A stretch of 9,872 nucleotides of DNA from JASHZA01 sp035624865 (lineage in GTDB: Bacteria; Desulfobacterota; Binatia; Binatales; Binataceae), in NCBI GenBank assembly GCA_035624865.1, contig DASPQS010000241.1, positions 1 to 9,872 of the forward strand, written 5' to 3'. The notes under the pieces were generated by a model. It was not told the origin of the DNA. It saw only the letters and a program-made list of their open reading frames with translations, and searched no databases. Position numbers and translations under genes: made by a program. Below are positions 1 to 6,550 of this stretch, one piece after another (position 1 is the first letter of the stretch; each line of letters starts with the position of its first letter).

Positions 1-1
1 C

Positions 2-1294
2 CTGACGACGTCCTCGTCAATCTTCGGCGCTGCTCTCGGTCTATACTTTCCACTCTCCAAGCGGATGCTGGCTTGTGTTCTGGCCTTTGCCGCCGGCGCC
101 CTGATCAGTGCGCTGGCGATAGAATTGGCGTTCGAGGGCGCCCAGGAACTGCATGCGCAGGGTTTCGACGCCAATGCGGCCTGGGGATTCATTGGCAGCG
201 GTTTCGCCCTCGGTTCCATAATCTATTACTTCACCTCTTTGTTCCTCGACGAGAAGGGCGCGGCGATACGCTACCCGACTCGATTTCGCGAATATGCTCT
301 AGGACGCAAGCAGAAGGATGCGAAGGAGACGATCCAACTGTTGTCGAAATGCGACCTGCTGCGCCATCTGCCGGCGGAAGAAGTCGAGCGAATCCTTCCG
401 TTCGTGCGGACCCGCCACCTCGACGATGGTGAGATTCTGTTCCGTGCCGGCGATGCGGGAGACGCGCTGTATATCGTGGCACGTGGCAAGGTCGACGTGT
501 TGTCGGACGCGGCGGGAGAACAGCTCAATGGACATGTCAGCGGAGAAAAGCTTGCGGAGCTGGGCGAAGGACAAGCATTCGGGGAGATGGCGCTCCTCAG
601 CGGAGAGTCGCGCACTGCCACGATTCAATCACCCGTCCAAACGGACCTGTTGGAAATCGGCAAGGGAGATTTTGATCGTCTCGTTGCGAACAACCATGAG
701 TTGGGGACAGCGGTGCGGCGGCTTAGCCATGAGCGCGCGATCAGAAATCTCAGTTCCGGCGGCGCCAATCCTTCGCAGTGGGCCCGCGTGGCGGCGAGCA
801 ATCTGGAGCATTTGAGCAGGAGTGAGGCAGATAGGATCCTGACGGAAGCCAGTCATGGAGCGGGAATGGCAATCGTTCTGGGAAACATACTGGATACGAT
901 TCCCGGGTGCCTGGTGATCGGTGCGAAGTTCGCCGGGGTGGCGAGTTTGTCGCTCACTCTCATCGTCGGGATGTTCGTGGGCGGGATCCCCGAGGCAGCG
1001 GCGAGTGCTTCGATGCTTCGGAAAGCGGGGTACAGCAGCTTCGCGATTTTTGCCCTTTGGTCGGCGGTTCTGGTTAGTGGAGTTGTGGCCGCCGCGGCCG
1101 GGAGGATGTTCATCGGCTCCGGGTCGCACGTAGCGGTTTTCTTTCAAGCGGTAGCGGGGGGCGCAGTGCTCGCCCTGGTTGCCCACGCAATGATTCCGGA
1201 GTCGATCCACGACGGCGGAAACTTGATCGTGCTGCCGGCCGTTGCCGGCTTTCTTTTCGCGCTATGGCTCGTTCTGGTGCAAACGTTGGTGTGA
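2..1294 (+). CDS. ZIP-like membrane protein with inserted cyclic-nucleotide-binding domain (5' partial)
   Basis: The frame is open back to base 2, so the Met at base 65 is probably internal and the true start is upstream of the window. Counting from that Met, two hydrophobic segments (about 3-22 and 39-61) are followed by a soluble block (about 85-225) and then five hydrophobic segments (about 265-290, 293-310, 324-350, 355-376, 385-408). The soluble block is a cNMP-binding domain: it contains FRAGDAGDALYIVARGKV and the phosphate-binding cassette FGEMALLSGESRTAT, with the key Glu174 and Arg183 kept. The membrane parts resemble ZIP (SLC39-type) transporters: LAFAAGALISALAIEL for TM2, IPEAAASASMLRKAGYS for TM5, HAMIPESIHDGGN for TM7. 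The CNB domain sits where ZIPs carry the cytoplasmic loop between TM3 and TM4. The ZIP His-rich metal motifs are degenerate, so transport of metal is uncertain. It is convergent with the next gene. The CNB call is firm; the ZIP call is inference from pattern. Confidence 0.8.
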   Translation: MTTSSSIFGAALGLYFPLSKRMLACVLAFAAGALISALAIELAFEGAQELHAQGFDANAAWGFIGSGFALGSIIYYFTSLFLDEKGAAIRYPTRFREYALGRKQKDAKETIQLLSKCDLLRHLPAEEVERILPFVRTRHLDDGEILFRAGDAGDALYIVARGKVDVLSDAAGEQLNGHVSGEKLAELGEGQAFGEMALLSGESRTATIQSPVQTDLLEIGKGDFDRLVANNHELGTAVRRLSHERAIRNLSSGGANPSQWARVAASNLEHLSRSEADRILTEASHGAGMAIVLGNILDTIPGCLVIGAKFAGVASLSLTLIVGMFVGGIPEAAASASMLRKAGYSSFAIFALWSAVLVSGVVAAAAGRMFIGSGSHVAVFFQAVAGGAVLALVAHAMIPESIHDGGNLIVLPAVAGFLFALWLVLVQTLV

Positions 1295-1333
1295 AGTCGC
1301 AGATTCACGGCGTACGCAGTCAGCCTGCGATTT

Positions 1334-2146
1334 CTATTTCCCTTTGAATTTGGGGGCGCGCTTTTCCATGAATGCGCGAGGACCTTCTTTTGCGTCTTCG
1401 GTCGCCATAGTGAGAGCGGCATTTTCGCGCTCGATGCGATAGCCCTCGTCCACGGGGACGGTAAGCGTCCGCAGCACGGTCTCCTTGGTTTTGCGAATCG
1501 CGATCGGGCCATTCGCGGCAATCTTGCGCGCCAGCGCCTGCGCCCGCGGGATCAGCTGGTCTTTCGCTACCACTTCATTGATGAGGCCGATGCGGTACGC
1601 CTCCTGAGCGGTCATGCGATCCCCGACCAGAAGAATCTCCATGGCTTTGCACAGCGGAATCTGGCGGGCGAGACGAACGGCGGAACCGCCGCCGGGCATG
1701 AAGCCGCGCGTGACCTCGTTGACGGCGAAGGTCGCATGTTCGGCCGCGATTCGAATGTCGGTCGCCTGCAAGAGCTCGGTTCCCAAGCCGATACTGAATC
1801 CGTTGACGGCGGCAATGATGGGCTTATAGAGCGGGAAATCGCGCAACATGACGCGCTCCCTCATCATAGGGTCGCGTAAGACGCGGCGGTCCCAGTCGTC
1901 CTGCGGCTGGCGCGCGCCACTCAGCAAAGGAATGAAAGTTCCGAGGTCAGCACCCGCGGTGAACGCCTGATCTCCGGCGCCAGTGATAATCGCCACGCGC
2001 AAGGAGTCGTCGGCCGCGTAATCCTGCCAGGCATCGGCGAGCAGGCAAAGCGCCTCGGGATTAACCGCGTTTCTGACGTGCGGCCGGTTGAAAGTGAGGT
2101 AGGCGATACCGTCGCGTTTTTCGTACAGAAGGGCAGGCTCGGGCAT
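1334..2146 (-). CDS. Enoyl-CoA hydratase/isomerase family protein (crotonase fold)
   Basis: A complete 270-residue protein, the usual size for crotonases. It should act on a CoA thioester in the cytoplasm, most likely hydrating a 2-enoyl-CoA in a beta-oxidation-like pathway. The two oxyanion-hole segments are visible: AFTAGADL (about 61-68) and AAVNGFSIGLGTELL (about 112-126). By alignment with rat mitochondrial hydratase, the two catalytic glutamates are both present: Glu124 in GLGTELL and Glu144 in FAVNEVTRGFMPGGG. This favours a true hydratase over isomerases or thioesterases that lose one Glu. The start ATG is preceded by AAAGGAG with a 6-7 base gap. It is divergent from the alcohol dehydrogenase and converges on the CNB/ZIP-like gene with only 39 bases between stops. 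Its substrate cannot be told from sequence. Confidence 0.93.
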   Translation of the reverse strand: MPEPALLYEKRDGIAYLTFNRPHVRNAVNPEALCLLADAWQDYAADDSLRVAIITGAGDQAFTAGADLGTFIPLLSGARQPQDDWDRRVLRDPMMRERVMLRDFPLYKPIIAAVNGFSIGLGTELLQATDIRIAAEHATFAVNEVTRGFMPGGGSAVRLARQIPLCKAMEILLVGDRMTAQEAYRIGLINEVVAKDQLIPRAQALARKIAANGPIAIRKTKETVLRTLTVPVDEGYRIERENAALTMATEDAKEGPRAFMEKRAPKFKGK

Positions 2147-2434
2147 AGGAGGCTCCTTTGCGTTGCGATCCGCTTAGCCGCAAAGTGTCGATCGCGCCAT
2201 GGAAGGTATCTCTAGAACATCGGGTCACCGGCGTCTAACCCGAGCATCATGCGCCGGACGAGCGGCGGTCCGGCTTTTCCTTGACATCGCGAGGGGTGGC
2301 GTGGTCTACCGAGGGCAGCAAGGCCGAGGCATCGGTGCGCCCACGGGCGCCGACGCCCGGACTCTGCCGCGCCGCGCGCGACCGTTCGAGCCGCACGGGA
2401 AGAGAAAAATTCGCCGCAAAAAAGGAGCGATACG
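2147..2434. promoter_or_regulatory. Divergent intergenic region with candidate ADH promoter
   Basis: This 288-base gap separates the minus-strand crotonase from the plus-strand ADH and must hold start signals for both. On the plus strand an exact TTGACA (-35 consensus) lies at 2281-2286; the best -10 match at 17-18 bases distance is the poor TCTACC at 2305-2310, so the promoter is weak or activator-dependent if real. The ADH ribosome site AAAGGAG is at 2421-2427, 7 bases before its ATG. On the minus strand I found only the crotonase Shine-Dalgarno, no convincing -35/-10 pair. A 79-codon Arg-rich open frame (2199-2438) crosses the region and is not believed to be a gene. Confidence 0.35.
2253..2274. 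promoter_or_regulatory. Perfect 7-bp inverted repeat upstream of the ADH -35 box (operator or terminator-like hairpin)
   Basis: GCCGGAC (2253-2259) and GTCCGGC (2268-2274) are exact reverse complements separated by 8 bases. TTTT follows at 2275-2278 and the TTGACA box starts at 2281. As RNA it would make a GC-rich hairpin with a short U tract, which is terminator-like, but no plus-strand gene ends upstream of it. Its position just before the -35 box fits a binding site for a dimeric regulator at least as well. The symmetry is seen directly; either role is inference. Confidence 0.4.
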
Positions 2435-3565
2435 ATGAAAGCAGCCGTTTTTCATGGGCCCAAACAGCCCCTGACGATAGAAGAGGTCGAGATCGACAAG
2501 CCGCAGGACCGCGAAGTCCTGGTGCGAACCGTCGCCAGCGGCGTGTGTCACAGCGACCTTCATTTCGTGGACGGCTTCTACCCGTATCCGACGCCGGCGG
2601 TGCTCGGCCATGAAGCAGCCGGGATCGTCGAGGAAGTGGGCAAGGCGGTCACCTATATCAAGCCGGGCGACCACGTGATCTGCTGCCTGTCGGTCTTTTG
2701 CGGCTATTGCGACGACTGCATGTCGGGCCATCCGAATCGATGCTCGAACCGGGCGGCGACGCAGCGTCCCAAGGACGGGAAGCAGCGCCTTTCGCAAAAG
2801 GGCCAGCCGATGAAGCAGTTCGCCGATCTCTCGACTTACGCCGAGAAGATGCTGGTGCACGAGAACGCGCTGGTGAAGATCGGCAATGAAATCCCGCTCG
2901 ACCGTGCGGCGCTGATCGGATGCGGGGTTACGACCGGGATGGGCGCGGTGCTGAACACGGCGCGAATCGAACCCGGGTCGACGGTGGCGGTGTTCGGATG
3001 CGGCGGCGTGGGAATCGCGGCGATCCAGGGCGCGCGGATCGCGGGCGCGCGGATGATAATCGCGGTGGATCAGTTCGAGAACAAGCTGGCAATGGCCAAG
3101 CGCTTCGGCGCGACCCATACGGTCGACGCGTCGCATACCGACGCCGTCGCGGAAATTCAGAAGCTCACGAGTCCGGCGCAGGCCGACGAGCCGGTGGTAG
3201 CGGGCCTCGGAGGCGCGGGCGGCGTCGACTACGCCTTCGAGGCGGTCGGGCTCAAGAAGCTCGCCGAGCAGTGCTTCGACAGTATCAAGCCGGGCGGAAC
3301 CGCGACGATTATCGGGATGATACCGGTGGGGCAGAAGGTCGAGCTGGATGGGCCCAAGTTCCTGACGGAGCGCAAGATCCAGGGCACCAATATGGGTTCG
3401 AACCGCTTTCGCATCGACATGCCGCGCTACGTCGATTACTACCTGCAAGGGCGGCTCAACCTCGACGACATGATCAGCCGGAGGGGCAAGCTCGAGGACG
3501 TCAACGAAGCGTTCCGGGCCATGAAAGCGGGCGAGGTTGCGCGCACGGTGCTGATGTTCGAATAA
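2435..3565 (+). CDS. Zn-dependent alcohol dehydrogenase, MDR superfamily (tandem copy 1, with 14-residue insertion)
   Basis: A complete 376-residue medium-chain dehydrogenase that should oxidise an alcohol (or reduce an aldehyde) with a nicotinamide cofactor in the cytoplasm. Catalytic-zinc ligands are Cys38 (GVCHSDLH), His59 (LGHEAAG) and Cys163 (IGCGVTTG). The structural-zinc cysteines 89, 92, 95 and 103 lie in FCGYCDDCMSGHPNRC. The Rossmann motif GCGGVG spans 188-193, and Asp212 ends the next strand, favouring NAD(H) over NADP(H). The overall style (GCGVTTGMGAVLNTA, GTATIIGM) is that of class III-like/NDMA-dependent bacterial ADHs; the substrate is unknown. It has a near-identical-length paralogue immediately downstream, from which it differs by an extra 14 residues near 246-259. 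The start is supported by AAAGGAG at 7 bases spacing and by the start of the paralogue, which has the same MKAA(V/I)FHGP beginning. Confidence 0.95.
   Translation: MKAAVFHGPKQPLTIEEVEIDKPQDREVLVRTVASGVCHSDLHFVDGFYPYPTPAVLGHEAAGIVEEVGKAVTYIKPGDHVICCLSVFCGYCDDCMSGHPNRCSNRAATQRPKDGKQRLSQKGQPMKQFADLSTYAEKMLVHENALVKIGNEIPLDRAALIGCGVTTGMGAVLNTARIEPGSTVAVFGCGGVGIAAIQGARIAGARMIIAVDQFENKLAMAKRFGATHTVDASHTDAVAEIQKLTSPAQADEPVVAGLGGAGGVDYAFEAVGLKKLAEQCFDSIKPGGTATIIGMIPVGQKVELDGPKFLTERKIQGTNMGSNRFRIDMPRYVDYYLQGRLNLDDMISRRGKLEDVNEAFRAMKAGEVARTVLMFE
3170..3211 (+). other. 14-codon in-frame insertion specific to ADH copy 1
   Basis: Around residues 246-259 copy 1 reads SPAQADEPVVAGLG between QKLT and GAGGVDY, where copy 2 goes straight from KGMT to GGAGVDY. 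The whole 14-residue length difference (376 against 362) is explained here. The flanks align without gaps. It lies in the cofactor-binding domain just before the strand GVDYxFEAVG. It is rich in Ala, Pro, Gly and acidic residues, which suggests a surface loop. The exact edges are uncertain by a few residues because both sides are Gly-rich. Confidence 0.75.
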
Positions 3566-3629
3566 GCTGCGGCGATGCGCGTAGCGCTCGGCGAGCCTAA
3601 TCCTGACGCAGCTCGCAGACTCGCCTGCT

Positions 3630-3660
3630 CGCTAGGCGCGGCAACCGCGCTCCGCTAGCG
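3630..3660. repeat. REP-like imperfect palindrome between the ADH genes
   Basis: CGCTAG (3630-3635) pairs with CTAGCG (3655-3660), and immediately inside it GCGCGG (3636-3641) pairs with CCGCGC (3645-3650) around a CAA loop, leaving a 4-base bulge TCCG on one side. A GC-rich stem with a one-sided bulge in an intergenic gap is the usual look of a REP element. A second short palindrome GCTCG-G-CGAGC lies at 3586-3596. Whether this sequence is repeated elsewhere in the genome cannot be seen from one window. No U tract follows, so it is a poor intrinsic terminator. Confidence 0.5.
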
Positions 3661-3661
3661 G

Positions 3662-3703
3662 AAGGCGGGCGAGGTTGCGCGCACGGTGCTGGTGTTCGAG
3701 TAG
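3662..3703 (+). pseudogene. Remnant of the 3' end of an ADH gene (third-copy scar)
   Basis: These 42 bases read KAGEVARTVLVFE followed by TAG, the same C-terminus as both ADHs (KAGEVARTVLMFE and KAGEVARTVLTFE). Against the end of copy 1 (3524-3565) only 4 of 42 bases differ. The scar shares GGC, GTT and CTG codons with copy 1 but AAG and GAG codons with copy 2, so it is not a plain recent copy of either. Nothing ADH-like is recognisable just upstream; the hairpin at 3630-3660 abuts it directly. It has no start codon or ribosome site and is not a gene. Confidence 0.85.
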
Positions 3704-3760
3704 GAATGCGGTTTCGGTTCGGAATGAAGCAGTGAGAATCACGCGAGGAGCGTTCAGACG

Positions 3761-4849
3761 ATGAAAGCGGCAATATTCCACGGTCCCAATCAGCCACTGA
3801 CGATCGAACAGGTCGATATCGACGATCCGCAGGAGCATGAGGTGCTGGTCAAGACGGCGGCGACCGGCGTGTGCCATAGCGATCTGCATTTCGTGGACGG
3901 CCTGTATCCGCATCCGGCGCCCGCGATCCTGGGTCACGAGGCGGCGGGCGTGGTGGAGAAGGTGGGATCGGCGGTGACATATTTGAAGCCCGGCGACCAC
4001 GTGATCTCGTGCCCGTCGGTGTTCTGCGGTTATTGCGACGAGTGCATGTCGGGCCATCCGAACCGATGCTCGAACCGGCAGGCGACGCAGCGGGCGAAGA
4101 CAGCCAAGCCGCGGCTATCGCAGGGGGGCAAGCCGGTGCGCCAGTTTGCGGACCTGTCGACCTATGCCGAGAAGATGCTGGTGCATGAGAACGCGCTGGT
4201 GAAGATCACCAATGCGATCCCGCTCGACCGCGCGGCGCTAATCGGGTGCGGGGTCACGACCGGAGTGGGTGCGGTGCTCAACACGGCGAAGATCGAGCCG
4301 GGATCGACGGTAGCGGTGTTCGGCTGCGGCGGCGTCGGGATCTCGGCGATCCAGGGCGCGGTGCTGGCGGGCGCGCGCAAGATAATCGCGGTCGACCAGT
4401 TCGAGAACAAGCTGGCAATGGCGAAGCGGTTCGGCGCGACCGATACGGTCGACGCGTCGCATACGGATGCGATCGAGGCGATCAAGGGAATGACGGGCGG
4501 CGCCGGCGTGGACTATTCGTTCGAGGCGGTGGGCGTCAAGAAGCTGGCGGAGCAGTGCTTCGAGTGTATCAAGCCGGGCGGAACGGCGACGATTATCGGG
4601 ATGATCCCGGTCGGGCAGAAGGTCGAGCTGGACGGACCGAAGTTCCTGACGGAACGCAAAATCCAGGGCACGATGATGGGCGGGAACCGTTTCCGCATCG
4701 ACATGCCGCGGTATATCGATTTCTACCTGCAGAAGCGGCTCAACCTGGACGACATGATCAGCCGGCGCGGAAGGATCGAAGACGTCAACGAGGCGTTCCG
4801 CGCGATGAAGGCGGGTGAGGTCGCGCGCACGGTGTTGACGTTCGAGTGA
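3761..4849 (+). CDS. Zn-dependent alcohol dehydrogenase, MDR superfamily (tandem copy 2)
   Basis: A complete 362-residue paralogue of the preceding gene, differing at about 21 of the first 100 residues by eye and lacking its 14-residue insertion. All functional positions are kept: catalytic-zinc Cys38, His59, Cys163; structural-zinc Cys89, 92, 95, 103; GCGGVG at 188-193; Asp212 for NAD(H) preference. It should therefore be an active alcohol/aldehyde oxidoreductase, of unknown substrate. Differences around the zinc and substrate region include CCLSVFCG in copy 1 against SCPSVFCG here, and KDGKQ against KTAKP in the following loop. The ribosome site AGGAG (3746-3750) is 10 bases from the ATG, longer than ideal. 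It is 195 bases downstream of copy 1 with a hairpin between, so it may be co-transcribed or have its own start. A strong terminator follows the stop. Confidence 0.95.
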   Translation: MKAAIFHGPNQPLTIEQVDIDDPQEHEVLVKTAATGVCHSDLHFVDGLYPHPAPAILGHEAAGVVEKVGSAVTYLKPGDHVISCPSVFCGYCDECMSGHPNRCSNRQATQRAKTAKPRLSQGGKPVRQFADLSTYAEKMLVHENALVKITNAIPLDRAALIGCGVTTGVGAVLNTAKIEPGSTVAVFGCGGVGISAIQGAVLAGARKIIAVDQFENKLAMAKRFGATDTVDASHTDAIEAIKGMTGGAGVDYSFEAVGVKKLAEQCFECIKPGGTATIIGMIPVGQKVELDGPKFLTERKIQGTMMGGNRFRIDMPRYIDFYLQKRLNLDDMISRRGRIEDVNEAFRAMKAGEVARTVLTFE

Positions 4850-4875
4850 ATCGCGCCGAAACCGCACAAGAAAGA

Positions 4876-4909
4876 AAAAGGGCCGGTCCCGAGAGGGGCC
4901 GGCCCTTTT
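4876..4909. terminator. Bidirectional rho-independent terminator between ADH copy 2 and the amidohydrolase
   Basis: AAAAGGGCCGGTCCC pairs with GGGGCCGGCCCTTTT across a GAGA tetraloop: 15 pairs with one G-T wobble. The plus strand ends in TTTTGTT and the minus strand in CTTTTTCTTTC, so it can stop transcription from both sides. It lies 26 bases after the ADH stop and 23 bases beyond the stop of the convergent amidohydrolase, exactly where a shared terminator is expected. Confidence 0.95.
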
Positions 4910-4932
4910 GTTGCGAGGGAAAATCCGCGGGT

Positions 4933-6156
4933 TCAGTTGATCGGAAGGCTGCGGCGCGCGATCAGGCGGGCGGCGTCGAACTTGAACATCCGCACCGCGT
5001 TGAGGCCGAGGATCTTTGCGCGCTGGTCGTCGGTCAGATTTTGCATCTGGCGCTCGATCGACTGCGCCGAATGGGGCCACGAACCCTCGTGATGGGGATA
5101 GTCATTGGCCCACAGGAAATTGTCGACGAGGTCGTGCTTGACGGCGAGTTCGATTCCGATCGGATCGTCCTGGAATGACGCCGCGCCATGCTCGCGGAAA
5201 TACTCGCTGGGCAGCTTCTTGAGCTTGGGAAACGCCCACATGTGATGCTTGCGGGCCGCCTCATCCATCGCTTCGAGCGCCCACGGCACCCAGCCGATGC
5301 CGCATTCGATGAGGGCGAAGCGAAGCTTAGGGAAGCGCTCGAAGAGGCCCGAGGCGCACATACAGGCCATCGGCTCGATGGTCGGGGAGAGCGCGTGGGC
5401 AGCGTAGTTAATGATCGCGCCGCCGTCCTTGCGCGCGGCGCGCGGGTCGCGGCCGGTCGAGATGTGGTAGGTGATGGTGATGTCGCAATCCTGAATCACG
5501 GCCCACATCGGGTCGAACATCGTCATGTTGTAGTTGGGATGGCGCGCGTCGTGGGCACCGAAGATCGGCTTGCACGGCAGGGCGAGGCCGCGGAAGCCCA
5601 TTTTAGCGACGCGTTTGATTTCGGCGATCGCGAGGTCGATGTCGGCGGTCATGATCGCGGCCATCGGCGACATGAAATCGTTGTATGGCCCGTAGGTCTC
5701 CCAGGCCCAATCGTTCCACACGCGGCATTGCGCGGCGCCGAACTTCGCGTCCTGCGTCGCCCACATCGAGAGGCCCTTGTTGGGGAAGACGATCTCGGCG
5801 TCGACGCCGTCGCGGCGATGGTCCTTCTGGCGACCGACCATCTCGAAGCCGGACTTGTTGCGCAGGTTGTCTTCGCCCTGGAGGTGGCTATCGAGCAGGC
5901 GCGAGCGCTGCATCCCTTCGGCGATCACCCACTTGACGCCGTTTTCGTCGACTTCGATTCGGGGCAGGCGCTTGCGATACTCGTCGGGAAGATTCTGCCA
6001 GAGGCCGGTCGGCTCGTTGGCGTGGCAGTCGGCCGAGACCATTACGTACTTGTTGGGATCTTCCGGGCGCGCGGTGCGCTTCCACCCCGTGTGGCCTGGG
6101 GTTTCGAGCCGCCAGCGATTAGGCTCGTCAATCTGAACGTTGGTTTCCTCGATCAT
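4933..6156 (-). CDS. Amidohydrolase-2 family metal-dependent hydrolase (PF04909-like TIM barrel)
   Basis: A complete 407-residue cytoplasmic protein of the amidohydrolase superfamily. Family members hydrolyse or decarboxylate cyclic and aromatic acids; the substrate here is not evident. Visible metal-site elements are the N-terminal SADCHANEP (Asp43-x-His45), TYHIS with His231 on a later strand, LIECGIGWVPW (Glu284, about 281-292), and the closing WANDYPHHEGSWPHS with Asp352 as the likely last metal ligand. The C-terminus KILGLNAVRMFKFD is typical of the family. No signal peptide is seen. The ATG is preceded by GGAGGG at good spacing. It converges on ADH copy 2 across a shared terminator. A decayed relic homologous to its last quarter lies 96 bases upstream on the same strand, evidence of an earlier tandem pair. 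Confidence 0.9.
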   Translation of the reverse strand: MIEETNVQIDEPNRWRLETPGHTGWKRTARPEDPNKYVMVSADCHANEPTGLWQNLPDEYRKRLPRIEVDENGVKWVIAEGMQRSRLLDSHLQGEDNLRNKSGFEMVGRQKDHRRDGVDAEIVFPNKGLSMWATQDAKFGAAQCRVWNDWAWETYGPYNDFMSPMAAIMTADIDLAIAEIKRVAKMGFRGLALPCKPIFGAHDARHPNYNMTMFDPMWAVIQDCDITITYHISTGRDPRAARKDGGAIINYAAHALSPTIEPMACMCASGLFERFPKLRFALIECGIGWVPWALEAMDEAARKHHMWAFPKLKKLPSEYFREHGAASFQDDPIGIELAVKHDLVDNFLWANDYPHHEGSWPHSAQSIERQMQNLTDDQRAKILGLNAVRMFKFDAARLIARRSLPIN

Positions 6157-6252
6157 CGGGTCCCTCCGTCGTCAGCGGATCTTCAATCGTAGGATCCAGC
6201 TTGATGTGCTTGGTCAAGGGTATTGCGGCCCCACGCTTTTGTCCAGCGAGGA

Positions 6253-6545
6253 TCAATTGGCGGCAGCGCGGGTCGTGGTCTGACGGCGCGCGAGAAGCTT
6301 TTCGATGTCAAATTTGAAGATCCGGGCGGCGTTCAGTCCGAGTATCTTCGCGCGCTGCGCGCCGGTCAGACTGCCCATCTCGCGCTCAATCGCTTCGGCC
6401 GAATGCGGCCAGGTGCCCTCGGCATGAGGGAAGTCGTTGGCCCACATGAAGTTGTCGACGACAGGTTCCACTTGACGGCGAGGTCGAGACCGGCTGGGTC
6501 CTCCTAAAAACTGGCGGCGCCGTTGCTGCGGAAGTAGCCGACTGT
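6253..6545 (-). pseudogene. Decayed amidohydrolase fragment (C-terminal quarter)
   Basis: Read on the minus strand, this matches the last ~95 residues of the neighbouring amidohydrolase: GYFRSNGAASF against EYFREHGAASF, then VVDNFMWANDFPHAEGTWPHS against LVDNFLWANDYPHHEGSWPHS, then LGLNAARIFKFD. It is broken three ways. A TAG stop (6504-6506) stands where the intact copy has Gln after GAASF. A net +2/-1 frameshift lies at about 6461-6475. Everything upstream of GYF is missing, cut off near the stop of the SDR gene at 6551. The downstream 72-codon open piece begins at a GTG (6471) with no ribosome site. The ending (ARRQTTTRAAAN) differs from the intact gene, so it was a diverged paralogue rather than a fresh duplicate. 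Confidence 0.88.
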
Positions 6546-6550
6546 GCTGT

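Noticed and set aside
1295..1333. Hairpin TCGCAG/CTGCGA between the convergent CNB/ZIP-like and crotonase genes as a terminator
   Set aside because: Only 6 pairs around a loop of about 22 bases with a broken T run; too weak to call.
2199..2438. 79-codon ORF whose stop overlaps the ADH start as ATGA
   Set aside because: The overlap looks like translational coupling, but the ATG has no ribosome site, the product is Arg-rich without motifs, and it spans the likely promoter and operator.
2306..3448. 380-codon open frame on the minus strand
   Set aside because: Antisense to ADH copy 1; a similar shadow frame occurs opposite copy 2, as expected from the shared codon pattern.
5188..6192. 334-codon open frame on the plus strand
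   Set aside because: Lies fully antisense to the amidohydrolase, whose protein shows clear family motifs; the antisense product is His/Arg/Val-rich low-information sequence typical of high-GC shadow frames.
6170..6217. Minus-strand TTGACC (6212-6217) as promoter of the amidohydrolase
   Set aside because: No -10 box at an acceptable distance; the best TACGAT match is 20 bases away.
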